A DNA stretch of 64,000 nucleotides from Babesia bovis T2Bo (Eukaryota > Apicomplexa > Aconoidasida > Piroplasmida > Babesiidae): NCBI RefSeq assembly GCF_000165395.2, contig NC_010574.1, forward strand, positions 1,302,001 through 1,366,000, given 5' to 3'. How positions within the stretch are numbered: position 1 is the first letter of the stretch; every line of letters starts with the position of its first letter. The notes beneath the pieces are model-generated. The model was not told where the DNA came from. It saw only the letters and a list, made by a program, of their open reading frames with translations, and ran no database searches. Positions 41,219 to 52,600 of the stretch are shown in pieces. The position numbers and the translations under genes were made by a program.

Positions 41219-43678
41219 TCAACCAGAAACAGCACAGAACTTATCCCTGGCGCTTTCTGAATCGAAACAATAGAATTTGCCAGCTAGGTTGCCTATTTGA
41301 TTTAATAACAACTCATCACCAGATGATTTGAAATAGCCGCAATGGCAGGCACGAGAGAAAAGTATCGTTGCATTCCTATCTATATTCTTATAGACGCTTT
41401 CATAGAAAGTCGCCAAATAGAAGAATACAAACATCGCGATCTGCTCAGGAGTGTATGTAAATACCGGTTGACTTACTAGGGCACAAAGGAATACAACGCG
41501 AGTAAGTACATCACGCAGCCTCATACGGTATGGGCCATAGGGATATATACCGAACATACGCTTGACAAAGCGAAGACGATTAGCACTATCCTTAGCACCC
41601 TGCTCATATTTAATACGCAGAATCTCCTCTGACTGAGCACTCTTCACAACCTTGGCTTGGTGTTTCTGCACGGCCTCTGGTGAAAGCCTACTAGAAAACC
41701 GAAGTGCTATACGTGACCACAAGGCACCACGGTCAAACGCAGATACTGATTTCAATGTGGCGAAACCGAAACACAAACCAAACGCAAAACCACCCTGTGT
41801 ATTCATTAACATAGCAAATAAAAACCTACCAAGTGGGCATGATTACTAACGCCTACTCCCGGTAATATTATTTCCAGGAGAGAGATTGTTATGGCTATGA
41901 CAATTAGAGCCATTGGTGATCTCAGGTTGTCCCAATGCTCTACCGTGTAAGGAATGAATGCTCCATACAAACTAAACAGTGACCCAGAAGCTCCCCAGCA
42001 TGGGATACAAGGAGACATACTGGCGTGAACCAGATTGGCACTGTAACCACCGAATATATACAGCGCTAATGTGCGTTTGAATCCCCAGTCCTAGAATATG
42101 ATTAGCAAAACAAAAGTGGCCACTTACCGGCTCAATCACATAGAGAAGCAACATGTTCATCAAACAATTACAAAGAAGATGCCACCTTCCTCCATGTAAG
42201 AATATGGAAGTAAGCAACCTAGAGGACTCTCCATAGATACGAATTGTATTAGCCGATAGTGCGCCAACAATAGTGCCTATACGGTAATTAGGTCCGTCAG
42301 GAGGAGCAAGTGAAGTTGCCAAATTCCCTTTATGCACATAATCAACTGGATAGCCTTTATCACTCGCTCCAGCACCAAGGAATCCACGTTCGGCAGCAGT
42401 TGTTTTGAGGTTATTCTCACAACCAACATAACCCAGGTATGATAAGATAGCTTTACCCTCATGTCTGTGAGTATAATCCACCTCACCTATACAGCGACCG
42501 TTAAAGGTAGCTCTGTTGATGAATAACTCAAACATAAAAACAACAATTATCAGTATTGTAGTACTGATTGCCAATATCATCTTACCGGGAAATATCTTCT
42601 CCTTCACTTGAATACGAATCCAACATGGACGGCGACGCATACCAAACATGTTACGGCCACGCGAGGCACGCTCGGGTTGCTCTGGCTGACTAACACCAGG
42701 GCTGGAAAAGGATTGGGACATAGCCTGTCTAATACTAGCGTCATCAGTGGAAGCAGTGTCCGCCAAAGTATGAACACGACGACCAGCATTGGAGCTTACC
42801 TGAGATGAACCGCCAAAAGAGCCCGTACCTTTAATCACTGATCGGGATTCACGAGAGAATCTCAATTTTGATAGTGTAGTACTCAATTTGGACTCAGCTT
42901 TCGATGATCTGGGTTGTTCGCTGGTGTCTTTAGGTTCTTGTGGACCTAAGGAGGTAGATGGTGTGGTACTAGGTCGAGGTTCAGCTTTCGATGGCCTAGG
43001 TTGTTCGCTGGTGTCTTTAGGTTCTTGTGGACCTAAGGAGGTAGATGGTGTGGTACTAGGTCGAGGTTCAGCTTTCGATGGCCTAGGTTGTTCGCTGGTG
43101 TCTTTAGGTTCTTGTGGACCTAAGGAGGTAGATGGTGTGGTACTAGGTCGAGGTTCAGCTTTCGATGGCCTAGGTTGTTCGCTGGTGTCTTTAGGTTCTT
43201 TCGAAACACCAGATACAGAGGCCGGTATCTTTGCTGGTGTACTCGTCGCTGGGCGCTGCAATGCACGACTGGCGGACTCTTCCACCATGTTACGGGCAGC
43301 CAATATTTTTTCATATTTCTCTGCGAGGAATTTGGCTCGTGCTCGTTGATCAGTTCTCGGATCACCAAGAGGAGCCTTCGAGGTTAAGCTGCTCTGCCCA
43401 GCTTGCGAATTTTGGTCTTTAGATTCATCTTTCTCAGCAGCACGCTTGAATTGATCTCTCAAAGCAGCCACATTACCAGCTTTCATAGACGACGAATCCT
43501 TCGACACGTTACTCGGTTTTTCTCCACCTTTATCCTCTTTGCTATCATCATTCTTATCACTATCATTAATCTTCTTCCTGAATCCCCGATTCACCATATC
43601 CTTCACAAAACCGCCTTTAATAGCGTTAAGTGAATGCCTATTAGCATTCTTCTTATCATTCGAATCATTATCTCCCAT
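41219..43678 (-). CDS. ROM4-like rhomboid protease, copy 1 (with tandem-repeat N-terminus)
   Basis: Intramembrane serine protease; apicomplexan ROM4 proteins shed surface adhesins during motility and invasion. Exons 42128-43678, 41830-42090 and 41219-41794 (introns 37 and 35 bases); 795 residues. The N-terminal 360 residues are cytosolic, Ser/Pro/Lys-rich, and include about four copies of a 30-residue repeat. The rhomboid core starts with a membrane helix after PGKM; catalytic Ser552 lies in GASGS and His603 in HAHLGG, the latter restored by splicing out intron 2. After the core comes a helical linker and C-terminal membrane helix, where this copy differs from copies 2 and 3. Starts at ATG 43678. 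Confidence 0.92.
42870..43205 (-). repeat. Coding tandem repeat, 90-base period
   Basis: About 3.7 units of 90 bases inside exon 1 of rhomboid copy 1, each encoding a 30-residue Pro/Ser/Glu/Lys-rich unit (contains EPKDTSEQPRPSKAEPRPST). The central units are nearly identical; the one at 42870-42961 has diverged. Absent from copies 2 and 3. Confidence 0.9.
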
Positions 43679-43985
43679 TTTGGTGCACAGACTAGACTAT
43701 CAGAATAATGGCCACGAGCACATCTCACACATATGTAAACAAAAAACCAACACACGCGGGAAATAGTAATATTTTTATAGTAGTCTATAAAGAAATGTGA
43801 TGTCGATATATTCGTGAGTTGCATATCTCGCACATCAACGTGAATAATCAATAATAACGCATGTAATTAGGGATGCAACACACGCCCAATTACACATCAA
43901 GGGGTAAATAGAACACATCCATTGATGACACATGTTTTCGTGTTGTATATTAGTTTTACGTGTATACACCCTGGGTAATATATAT
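43679..43985. promoter_or_regulatory. Proximal upstream region of rhomboid copy 1
   Basis: The first about 85 bases upstream of the ATG are shared with copies 2 and 3; the next about 140 bases differ between copies, then similarity resumes at 43916. Inferred 5' UTR and promoter; no experimental element identified. Confidence 0.45.
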
Positions 43986-46410
43986 ACAATCCCATCACAC
44001 AGCTGCCTATATAAAATAATATAAGTCGCCTACACACTTTGTAACAAACCGAATGTGTAGTGCATTAGACCGGTAAACACAATGCTAATAGAGGCATAAA
44101 ACCACAAAGGGTCACTGAATAAAACGGTAGATTACATATAACGTGTTATATGCCTTGTGGTCAACAACTTTACCACGTTTAGTGATTGGCGCCATTCCCG
44201 TCAATAGTACCTTATTTACGACGATATAGCACAGATAATGGTCTAACAAAAGTATGTTACACATTGTTTCACATGCTTACGCAAGGAAGATGCGCAGTCG
44301 GTTTCGACCGCAGGGCAGAAGTGGTTCAACCAGTCTAACAGCATTTATCTTTTCTAATCGCTGATTGACTTTTTACATAGTGATGAATGTGATAAGTCAC
44401 CTATGGTTAATACCACTGCTTGCTATTATTTCTCACAAAAAACATTCCAGAGTGCTTCGCTTTGGAAGCAGTAATACTTTCCCGCCAGTGATCCTATTTG
44501 CTTCGACAAAATCGAAGGACCGGTAAGATCACGCAAATAACCACAATGGCACAGTGGAGACACAAAACGAATGCCGGCACGGTTTAGCCAAGTGTAGAAC
44601 CTCTCGTTAAACGTAGAATAGTAGAAGAATACAAACATCGCGATCTGCTCAGGAGTGTATGTAAATACCGGTTGACTTACTAGGGCACAAAGGAATACAA
44701 CGCGAGTAAGTACATCACGCAGCCTCATACGGTATGGGCCATAGGGATATATACCGAACATACGCTTGACAAAGCGAAGACGATTAGCACTATCCTTAGC
44801 ACCCTGCTCATATTTAATACGCAGAATCTCCTCTGACTGAGCACTCTTCACAACCTTGGCTTGGTGTTTCTGCACGGCCTCTGGTGAAAGCCTACTAGAA
44901 AACCGAAGTGCTATACGTGACCACAAGGCACCACGGTCAAACGCAGATACTGATTTCAATGTGGCGAAACCGAAACACAAACCAAACGCAAAACCACCCT
45001 GTGTATTCATTAACATAGCAAATAAAAACCTACCAAGTGGGCATGCTTGCTCACACCACGTACGAAGGAAAAAAACTCAATGCTAACGAATGCGACGGAA
45101 ATTAACAAGAGGAGCAAGGGACTGCGCAAATTATCCCAGTGTTCTATTGTATAAGGGATAAAAGCACCGTAGAGTCCAAAAAGGGACCCGGAAGCTCCCC
45201 AGCATGGGATACAAGGAGACATACTGGTATGGACAAGGTTTCCTCCAATACCGGCTACTAAATATAATAGGGATGTGCGTTTGAATCCCCAGTCCTAAAA
45301 TGAAATTAATAGAGTGAACGCAACAACTTACCGGCTCAATCACATAGAGAAGCAACATATTCATTAGACAATTGGTGAAAAGATGTGTGAAGCCAGCGTG
45401 CAAAAAGATTGCCGATAGAATACGAAACTTCTCATTATATAAGCGAACTTCATTGGCAGATACAGCCCCGATTATGGATGCAATACGAACATTCGGTCCA
45501 TCTACCACAGCAGGAGCGTGAGCGAGTCTTCCATCTGTAACTATATCATCGGGGTATCCAGCGTCGCTTGCTGCTGCACCAAGGAATCCACGTTCGGCAG
45601 CAGTTGTTTTGAGGTTATTCTCACAACCAACATAGCCTATGAATGAAAGTGTCGATTTCCCTGCAAGGCGGTTACTGTAATCTACCTGACCAATGCAACG
45701 GCCATTGAATGTTGTCTTGTTAAGTAACAATTCGAACAAGAAGACTACGATCATCAGTATTGTAGTACTGATTGCCAATACCATCTTACCGGGAAATATC
45801 TTCTCCTTCACTTGAATACGAATCCAACATGGACGGCGACGCATACCAAACATGTTACGGCCACGCGAGGCACGCTCGGGTTGCTCTGGCTGACTAACAC
45901 CAGGGCTGGAAAAGGATTGGGACATAGCCTGTCTAATACTAGCGTCATCAGTGGAAGCAGTGTCCGCCAAAGTATGAACACGACGACCAGCATTGGAGCT
46001 TACCTGAGATGAACCGCCAAAAGCACGTGCACCCTTTATTTCGCTAGAACCCATAGAGGTAGAAGGTGTGGTACTAGGTTGAGATTCAGCTTTGCTAATA
46101 AGTGATTCATCTACTTTGTTACGATTAAATAAACCACGCTCATATTTCTCGGCCAAAGACTTGGCAACAGATGGTTTATCTTTTGTATCCGATTGTGCCT
46201 GAGATAAAATATTTTCTGAATCCTCTATGCCTGCATTGCGGTGATGACCCTTATCCGTGATATCATTAGAAGGTCCATCAACATTGCTATCATCATTCTT
46301 ATCACTATCATTAATCTTCTTCCTGAATCCCCGATTCACCATATCCTTCACAAAACCGCCTTTAATAGCGTTAAGTGAATGCCTATTAGCATTCTTCTTA
46401 TCATTCGAAT
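43986..46410. repeat. Tandem duplication unit A (2745-base period)
   Basis: Contains rhomboid copy 2, its 3' flank and the upstream block of copy 1. Reads as near-identical to 46731-49155; the first differences seen are at the edges (for example one base near 46411 versus 49156). Confidence 0.85.
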
Positions 46411-46423
46411 CGTTATCTCCCAT
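44426..46423 (-). CDS. ROM4-like rhomboid protease, copy 2
   Basis: Exons 45332-46423, 45034-45294 and 44426-44998, same 37- and 35-base introns as copy 1; 641 residues. The frame can be read upstream to a TTG at 46435, but ATG 46423 matches the starts of the other copies. Catalytic Ser399 (GASGS) and His450 (HAHLGG). It shares with copy 1 the first about 45 residues, the stretch from GGSSQVSSNAG to FPGKM, and most of exon 3 up to AMFVFFY, all apparently identical; in between and at the C-terminus it differs, including the whole first luminal loop. The translated protein appears identical to copy 3. Confidence 0.92.
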
Positions 46424-46730
46424 TTTGGTACACAAACTATACTATCACAATAATGGCCACGAGCACATCTCACACATATGTAAACAAAAAACCAACACAC
46501 GCGGGAAATAGTAATGTTTTTATATTAAATTATAAAGAGATGTAATATTAAAGAATCTTCTTTAAAGTACTGCACCGTCACATGAATAAATAACCCGGTG
46601 CATGCACGTCCTTCAGATAAGAATAAGTAAAAATGAATATTACGGCTAATCAATAGAACACATCCATTGATGACATATGTTTTCGTGTTGGATATTAGTT
46701 TTACGTGTATACAGCCTAGGTAATATATCT

Positions 46731-49155
46731 ACAATCCCATCACACAGCTGCCTATATAAAATAATATAAGTCGCCTACACACTTTGTAACAAACCGAATG
46801 TGTAGTGCATTAGACCGGTAAACACAATGCTAATAGAGGCATAAAACCACAAAGGGTCACTGAATAAAACGGTAGATTACATATAACGTGTTATATGCCT
46901 TGTGGTCAACAACTTTACCACGTTTAGTGATTGGCGCCATTCCCGTCAATAGTACCTTATTTACGACGATATAGCACAGATAATGGTCTAACAAAAGTAT
47001 GTTACACATTGTTTCACATGCTTACGCAAGGAAGATGCGCAGTCGGTTTCGACCGCAGGGCAGAAGTGGTTCAACCAGTCTAACAGCATTTATCTTTTCT
47101 AATCGCTGATTGACTTTTTACATAGTGATGAATGTGATAAGTCACCTATGGTTAATACCACTGCTTGCTATTATTTCTCACAAAAAACATTCCAGAGTGC
47201 TTCGCTTTGGAAGCAGTAATACTTTCCCGCCAGTGATCCTATTTGCTTCGACAAAATCGAAGGACCGGTAAGATCACGCAAATAACCACAATGGCACAGT
47301 GGAGACACAAAACGAATGCCGGCACGGTTTAGCCAAGTGTAGAACCTCTCGTTAAACGTAGAATAGTAGAAGAATACAAACATCGCGATCTGCTCAGGAG
47401 TGTATGTAAATACCGGTTGACTTACTAGGGCACAAAGGAATACAACGCGAGTAAGTACATCACGCAGCCTCATACGGTATGGGCCATAGGGATATATACC
47501 GAACATACGCTTGACAAAGCGAAGACGATTAGCACTATCCTTAGCACCCTGCTCATATTTAATACGCAGAATCTCCTCTGACTGAGCACTCTTCACAACC
47601 TTGGCTTGGTGTTTCTGCACGGCCTCTGGTGAAAGCCTACTAGAAAACCGAAGTGCTATACGTGACCACAAGGCACCACGGTCAAACGCAGATACTGATT
47701 TCAATGTGGCGAAACCGAAACACAAACCAAACGCAAAACCACCCTGTGTATTCATTAACATAGCAAATAAAAACCTACCAAGTGGGCATGCTTGCTCACA
47801 CCACGTACGAAGGAAAAAAACTCAATGCTAACGAATGCGACGGAAATTAACAAGAGGAGCAAGGGACTGCGCAAATTATCCCAGTGTTCTATTGTATAAG
47901 GGATAAAAGCACCGTAGAGTCCAAAAAGGGACCCGGAAGCTCCCCAGCATGGGATACAAGGAGACATACTGGTATGGACAAGGTTTCCTCCAATACCGGC
48001 TACTAAATATAATAGGGATGTGCGTTTGAATCCCCAGTCCTAAAATGAAATTAATAGAGTGAACGCAACAACTTACCGGCTCAATCACATAGAGAAGCAA
48101 CATATTCATTAGACAATTGGTGAAAAGATGTGTGAAGCCAGCGTGCAAAAAGATTGCCGATAGAATACGAAACTTCTCATTATATAAGCGAACTTCATTG
48201 GCAGATACAGCCCCGATTATGGATGCAATACGAACATTCGGTCCATCTACCACAGCAGGAGCGTGAGCGAGTCTTCCATCTGTAACTATATCATCGGGGT
48301 ATCCAGCGTCGCTTGCTGCTGCACCAAGGAATCCACGTTCGGCAGCAGTTGTTTTGAGGTTATTCTCACAACCAACATAGCCTATGAATGAAAGTGTCGA
48401 TTTCCCTGCAAGGCGGTTACTGTAATCTACCTGACCAATGCAACGGCCATTGAATGTTGTCTTGTTAAGTAACAATTCGAACAAGAAGACTACGATCATC
48501 AGTATTGTAGTACTGATTGCCAATACCATCTTACCGGGAAATATCTTCTCCTTCACTTGAATACGAATCCAACATGGACGGCGACGCATACCAAACATGT
48601 TACGGCCACGCGAGGCACGCTCGGGTTGCTCTGGCTGACTAACACCAGGGCTGGAAAAGGATTGGGACATAGCCTGTCTAATACTAGCGTCATCAGTGGA
48701 AGCAGTGTCCGCCAAAGTATGAACACGACGACCAGCATTGGAGCTTACCTGAGATGAACCGCCAAAAGCACGTGCACCCTTTATTTCGCTAGAACCCATA
48801 GAGGTAGAAGGTGTGGTACTAGGTTGAGATTCAGCTTTGCTAATAAGTGATTCATCTACTTTGTTACGATTAAATAAACCACGCTCATATTTCTCGGCCA
48901 AAGACTTGGCAACAGATGGTTTATCTTTTGTATCCGATTGTGCCTGAGATAAAATATTTTCTGAATCCTCTATGCCTGCATTGCGGTGATGACCCTTATC
49001 CGTGATATCATTAGAAGGTCCATCAACATTGCTATCATCATTCTTATCACTATCATTAATCTTCTTCCTGAATCCCCGATTCACCATATCCTTCACAAAA
49101 CCGCCTTTAATAGCGTTAAGTGAATGCCTATTAGCATTCTTCTTATCATTCGAAT
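46731..49155. repeat. Tandem duplication unit B (2745-base period)
   Basis: Second copy of the unit, with rhomboid copy 3 and the upstream block of copy 2. Exact identity over most of the length suggests a recent event, gene conversion, or both; an assembly artefact should be excluded with long reads. Confidence 0.85.
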
Positions 49156-49168
49156 CATTATCTCCCAT
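47171..49168 (-). CDS. ROM4-like rhomboid protease, copy 3
   Basis: Exons 48077-49168, 47779-48039 and 47171-47743; 641 residues, identical in translation to copy 2 and offset by exactly 2745 bases. Catalytic Ser399 and His450 are present, so it should be active. Its immediate 5' flank (49169-49240) matches copy 1 better than copy 2 (for example the same bases at 49172 and 49178 as at 43682 and 43688), which indicates recombination between copies. The copy nearest the ancestral upstream neighbour (gene at 49831-50773). Confidence 0.92.
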
Positions 49169-49399
49169 TTTGGTGCACAGACTAGACTATCAGAATAATG
49201 GCCACGAGCACATCTCACACATATGTAAACAAAAAACCAACACACGCCAAAAATGGCAAATCTAGTATATTAGATGATAAAAGGTCGTTATTTTAAAGAA
49301 TCATTACACAGAGCACTGCACCGTCATAGGAATAAATAACGTCGTGCATGCAAGTCTTCCTAAAAAGAATAACTAAAATAATAAATGACGAAGCCATTT

Positions 49400-49840
49400 A
49401 GTGAAACACATCCATTGATGACACATGTTTTCGTGTTGTATATTAGTTTTACGTGTATACACCCTGGGTAATATATATACAATCCCATCACACATCTGTC
49501 TGTATACAAAACGAATATCAGTCGTCTACACACTTTGTAACAAACCGAATGTGTAGTGCATTAGACCGGTAAACACAATGCTAATAGAGGCATAAAACCA
49601 CAAAGGGTCACTGAATAAAACGGTAGATTACATATAACGTGTTATATGCCTTGTGGTCAACAACTTTACCACGTTTAGTGATTGGCGCCATTCCCGTCAA
49701 TAGTACCTTATTTACGACGATATAGCACAGATAATGGTCTAACAAAAGTATGTTACACATTGTTTCACATGCTTACGCAAGGAAGATGCGCAGTCGGTTT
49801 CGACCGCAGGGCAGAAGTGGTTCAACCAGTCTAACAGCAT
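49400..49840. repeat. Third copy of the rhomboid upstream block
   Basis: About 440 bases matching 43916-44341 and 46670-47086, with some differences around 49495-49525. It lies between rhomboid copy 3 and the end of the next gene and includes that gene's stop codon and last two codons; homology to the other two copies stops there. It is probably the rhomboid promoter region, carried with each duplication. Confidence 0.8.
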
Positions 49841-50773
49841 CCAGCGGTTGGTTTCCTGCGTCCTTGGGTACGTTCCCTACGCTGAGGAAGAGCAGCACCA
49901 GCGCTAATGCAGCCGCCATTTGGAGTCATTTCTGAAGAGTAAACAAAGCATTTAACTCCCTTCTGCCTGTTGTTAGAAGCCTCAGATACCAAGGTGTGGA
50001 TATAGTTTTCAACATTCTTCTGGTTCAATTGAGCCTCGTCTTCAGAGTCATTAATGTGCTCCAAATACTGCTGATCATTAATGGTAATTGAAGCGTCAAA
50101 CTCCGCAGTCTGACTCTGTAACTCCGAAGGGGAGTTGGCATTAGCAACAGTGTGAACAACGTCAGTCTCCTGCTTTACCGTTGAACTGCTAAAACACATT
50201 CCAGTTCCGCACATCATAGAAACACCAGCATCCTCCTGCTTGTATACATCACTAAGAACCTTCAGCCAAACAATAGCCAAGGTTGCCATCTCGTCGCAAC
50301 AAACCATGCGCTCGGGGTTAGAGTCCGATAAGTCTTCCATAGAAGAACCAATGAGGTAAGGAGCAACCCGATTGTGGTCCATAAGACCTAAGCATAATTA
50401 TAGAATGATATGCAATCGACAACAAAACATGTGCACATTCCAGACAACAAATATGCGCCACCAAGTGGCATAGCCAACATGAATATATACAAGCATAATT
50501 TGTCTAATGCCATTCAACAACAACGTAATGATAATATAACGCCAACACAAGCTAACCTTCACTGTTTGTCACCTCACGTATGTAATCCTCGAGACCACAT
50601 TCGTAAAAAAAGTTTCTCAAAAGAAGCTCAACAATCTCATAGGGAATTCTGTCATCACCAACAATGTCATGTTGGACAAAAACGCTCCTTAGACGTTGCT
50701 CAATACCGGGGTAGGACTGTAGCACAGTCTTCTTGAGCTCCTCGAGGGGAATAGTACTGCTGCAGAAAACCAT
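49831..50773 (-). CDS. Hypothetical protein next to the rhomboid array
   Basis: Exons 50557-50773 and 49831-50387 with a 169-base intron (phase 1); 257 residues. Exon 1 encodes a helical domain (PLEELKKTVLQSYPGIEQR ... IPYEIVELLLRNFFYECGLEDYIREV) that could be a pair of EF-hand-like or DEP-like helices without obvious calcium ligands. The middle is polar; the C-terminus is Arg/Gly-rich and ends in two cysteines (AGCC), which could be a lipidation site, though the protein is not a GTPase. No family recognised. The terminal codons are the breakpoint of the rhomboid duplication. Confidence 0.75.
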
Positions 50774-51242
50774 ATTGCGTGATTAATACATAAATAAAAT
50801 TTTATATTCGTATAGTATAAATATAAAAAATAAACCAATACAGCAGAGATAGTTGAGATTAAACCCCGTTGTGTTAAACCCCTATGGATTCCACACAATG
50901 CATTCTGGTGCGTAATAACCAAAGGATGGCAATATCAAATAGGATATTAGTGTTTACACATTTACCTTTACACATAACTATATTTACAAGGGTTGCGTCA
51001 CTCTATCAAGTTGTTACTTTTGACCTCCATTTGCATGTGTGGAGGTGTCTCAACGCCATCTCTAACTAAAGGAACAACCACACTTAACTGGACGGTAAGA
51101 AGGTTTTTGCACACCCAAAGGTGATTGTAAACAAGGGGAAAGTTAATTAAATATAAAGCAAGATCATAGTTAAAATTAATCACCGGGCCACCATATGGTA
51201 TATAATACTGGAACTATGCAAACATTTATCACCAAAGTACGT
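50774..51242. other. Intergenic region, 0.47 kb
   Basis: Promoter region of the hypothetical gene and 3' flank of the proteasome gene. Short AT-rich frames on both strands are not supported. Confidence 0.5.
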
Positions 51243-52043
51243 CTAGAAAGTGAAGCAAAACTCAGACACGCCGGTACGAGAAACAGATACCGCACGCATT
51301 AGACCGCCTGAACTATTATCGATGTCAATCGCGTACTTGATAGCCCTCTTTAGCAGTGACAAACACTGATCGCGAGACATGTCAGGCTCGTAGTTGTCGT
51401 GTAAAAATGCTGTAATGTATCCTGAACCCGATCCACTAGCCACAAAGTGTGGTACTTTCAACAGGGTGCCACCCAATGTCACATTGTATATCTCGGGACC
51501 GTGTTGCATATCATAACCTCCCAATATTATACCACAGTACAGCTGCTCACGGTACTCATGTACAATCTTGTGTGTCGCAGTAGCCAGTGCTTTAAGAGGA
51601 GGGTAAACCATACTCTCGTCGAATCTGTAACTATATTCACTCTCAGTAGGCATTTCGCTGTCAATCTGCATCGCATCGTCACTACCAATAGCATCATCAC
51701 CAGACGCACGTCCGCTCTTGCGCAATTGTAGACATAAAGCCTGTGCATGATAACGTACTATAACAGATAGCATCTGCGAATCGGCAGCTGAACCGGAACG
51801 TAGCATAAAAACATTTGGAAGAATGCGAGTAATCTTGCGAGCCACACGATTTACAACAATAGGACCAGATGATGTACGACTATCCGCAGCCAAAAGTATA
51901 CCATCACGATAAATCATCGCGATAATAGTCGTACCCATGCTTATGTCATGAGCACGATCGTCAGCCGCGGTGGAGCCAGACACACACTCCTGTGCGATTC
52001 CGGCTTCCGAAATGCCATCATAATAACTACAATCTACCATCAT
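51243..52043 (-). CDS. PSMB6: 20S proteasome subunit beta type-1 (caspase-like)
   Basis: Catalytic subunit of the 20S core with post-acidic cleavage specificity. 266 residues from ATG 52043; the frame continues to TTG 52136 but has no ATG there. A 37-residue propeptide ends in Gly, exposing Thr38 as the mature N-terminal nucleophile (TTIIAM). Asp17 and Lys33 of the mature enzyme are seen in AADSRTSSG and VARK. RSGSAADSQ and the GSGS region fit beta1. Oddity: an acidic, Asp/Ser-rich insertion of about 35 residues (around GDDAIGSDDAMQIDSE) sits between the second helix and the PPLKAL helix, absent from the usual beta1. A further 5' exon cannot be excluded. Confidence 0.93.
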   Translation of the reverse strand: MMVDCSYYDGISEAGIAQECVSGSTAADDRAHDISMGTTIIAMIYRDGILLAADSRTSSGPIVVNRVARKITRILPNVFMLRSGSAADSQMLSVIVRYHAQALCLQLRKSGRASGDDAIGSDDAMQIDSEMPTESEYSYRFDESMVYPPLKALATATHKIVHEYREQLYCGIILGGYDMQHGPEIYNVTLGGTLLKVPHFVASGSGSGYITAFLHDNYEPDMSRDQCLSLLKRAIKYAIDIDNSSGGLMRAVSVSRTGVSEFCFTF

Positions 52044-52600
52044 TTCTGATATATTTTTATACGATGTAGACAAATAACAAGTAGTATCACGTTGCGCCCT
52101 ATGGAAGGACAAACCCAAGCAACCACTACCGCACAATACAATGAAAGTAATATTAACTAGAAGTTACACTAGAATTTTATAAAAAGCATACTATTGTAGC
52201 CGAAATGATTTTAATAACTAACATCGCAGTTATATACACCGGGCGTAGTACCGAACATATCAATGTTACTTAGGAGATTAGACATCATAACTACTTAGCA
52301 AGAGTACCTAGTGAACACATTATAACATAATTAATATACAAAAGCGGTTATAATGTTGTTAAACCAAGAAACATACTCCTTGTTAACTAATGCTTGCAGC
52401 ACTGATATTAACGCTCTAAGTTTGCACATTTAATATGTTATAACCATACAAATAGTTACGCATAATAAATCAAAGTTCTACATACAATCCCATGTTGATG
52501 TGTAACAGCACGCGTAGAGGGCACCTTGTGTGGAGAGTGGATGAGAATGATCCTATGAACTCGATCGACATTGTCCACAGATATTATAATATTAGCTAAA
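52044..52600. other. Divergent intergenic region between beta1 and RAB11
   Basis: About 560 bases; its first 93 bases are an open continuation of the beta1 frame that begins at a TTG, more likely 5' UTR. No RNA gene seen. Confidence 0.5.

Noticed and set aside
42870..43205. Regular repeats that could suggest a CRISPR array
   Set aside because: Units are directly adjacent with no unique spacers, lie inside a coding exon, and the genome is eukaryotic.
42888..43349. 153-codon plus-strand frame with a 30-residue repeat
   Set aside because: It is the antisense of the tandem repeat in rhomboid copy 1; a 90-base period keeps all frames open.
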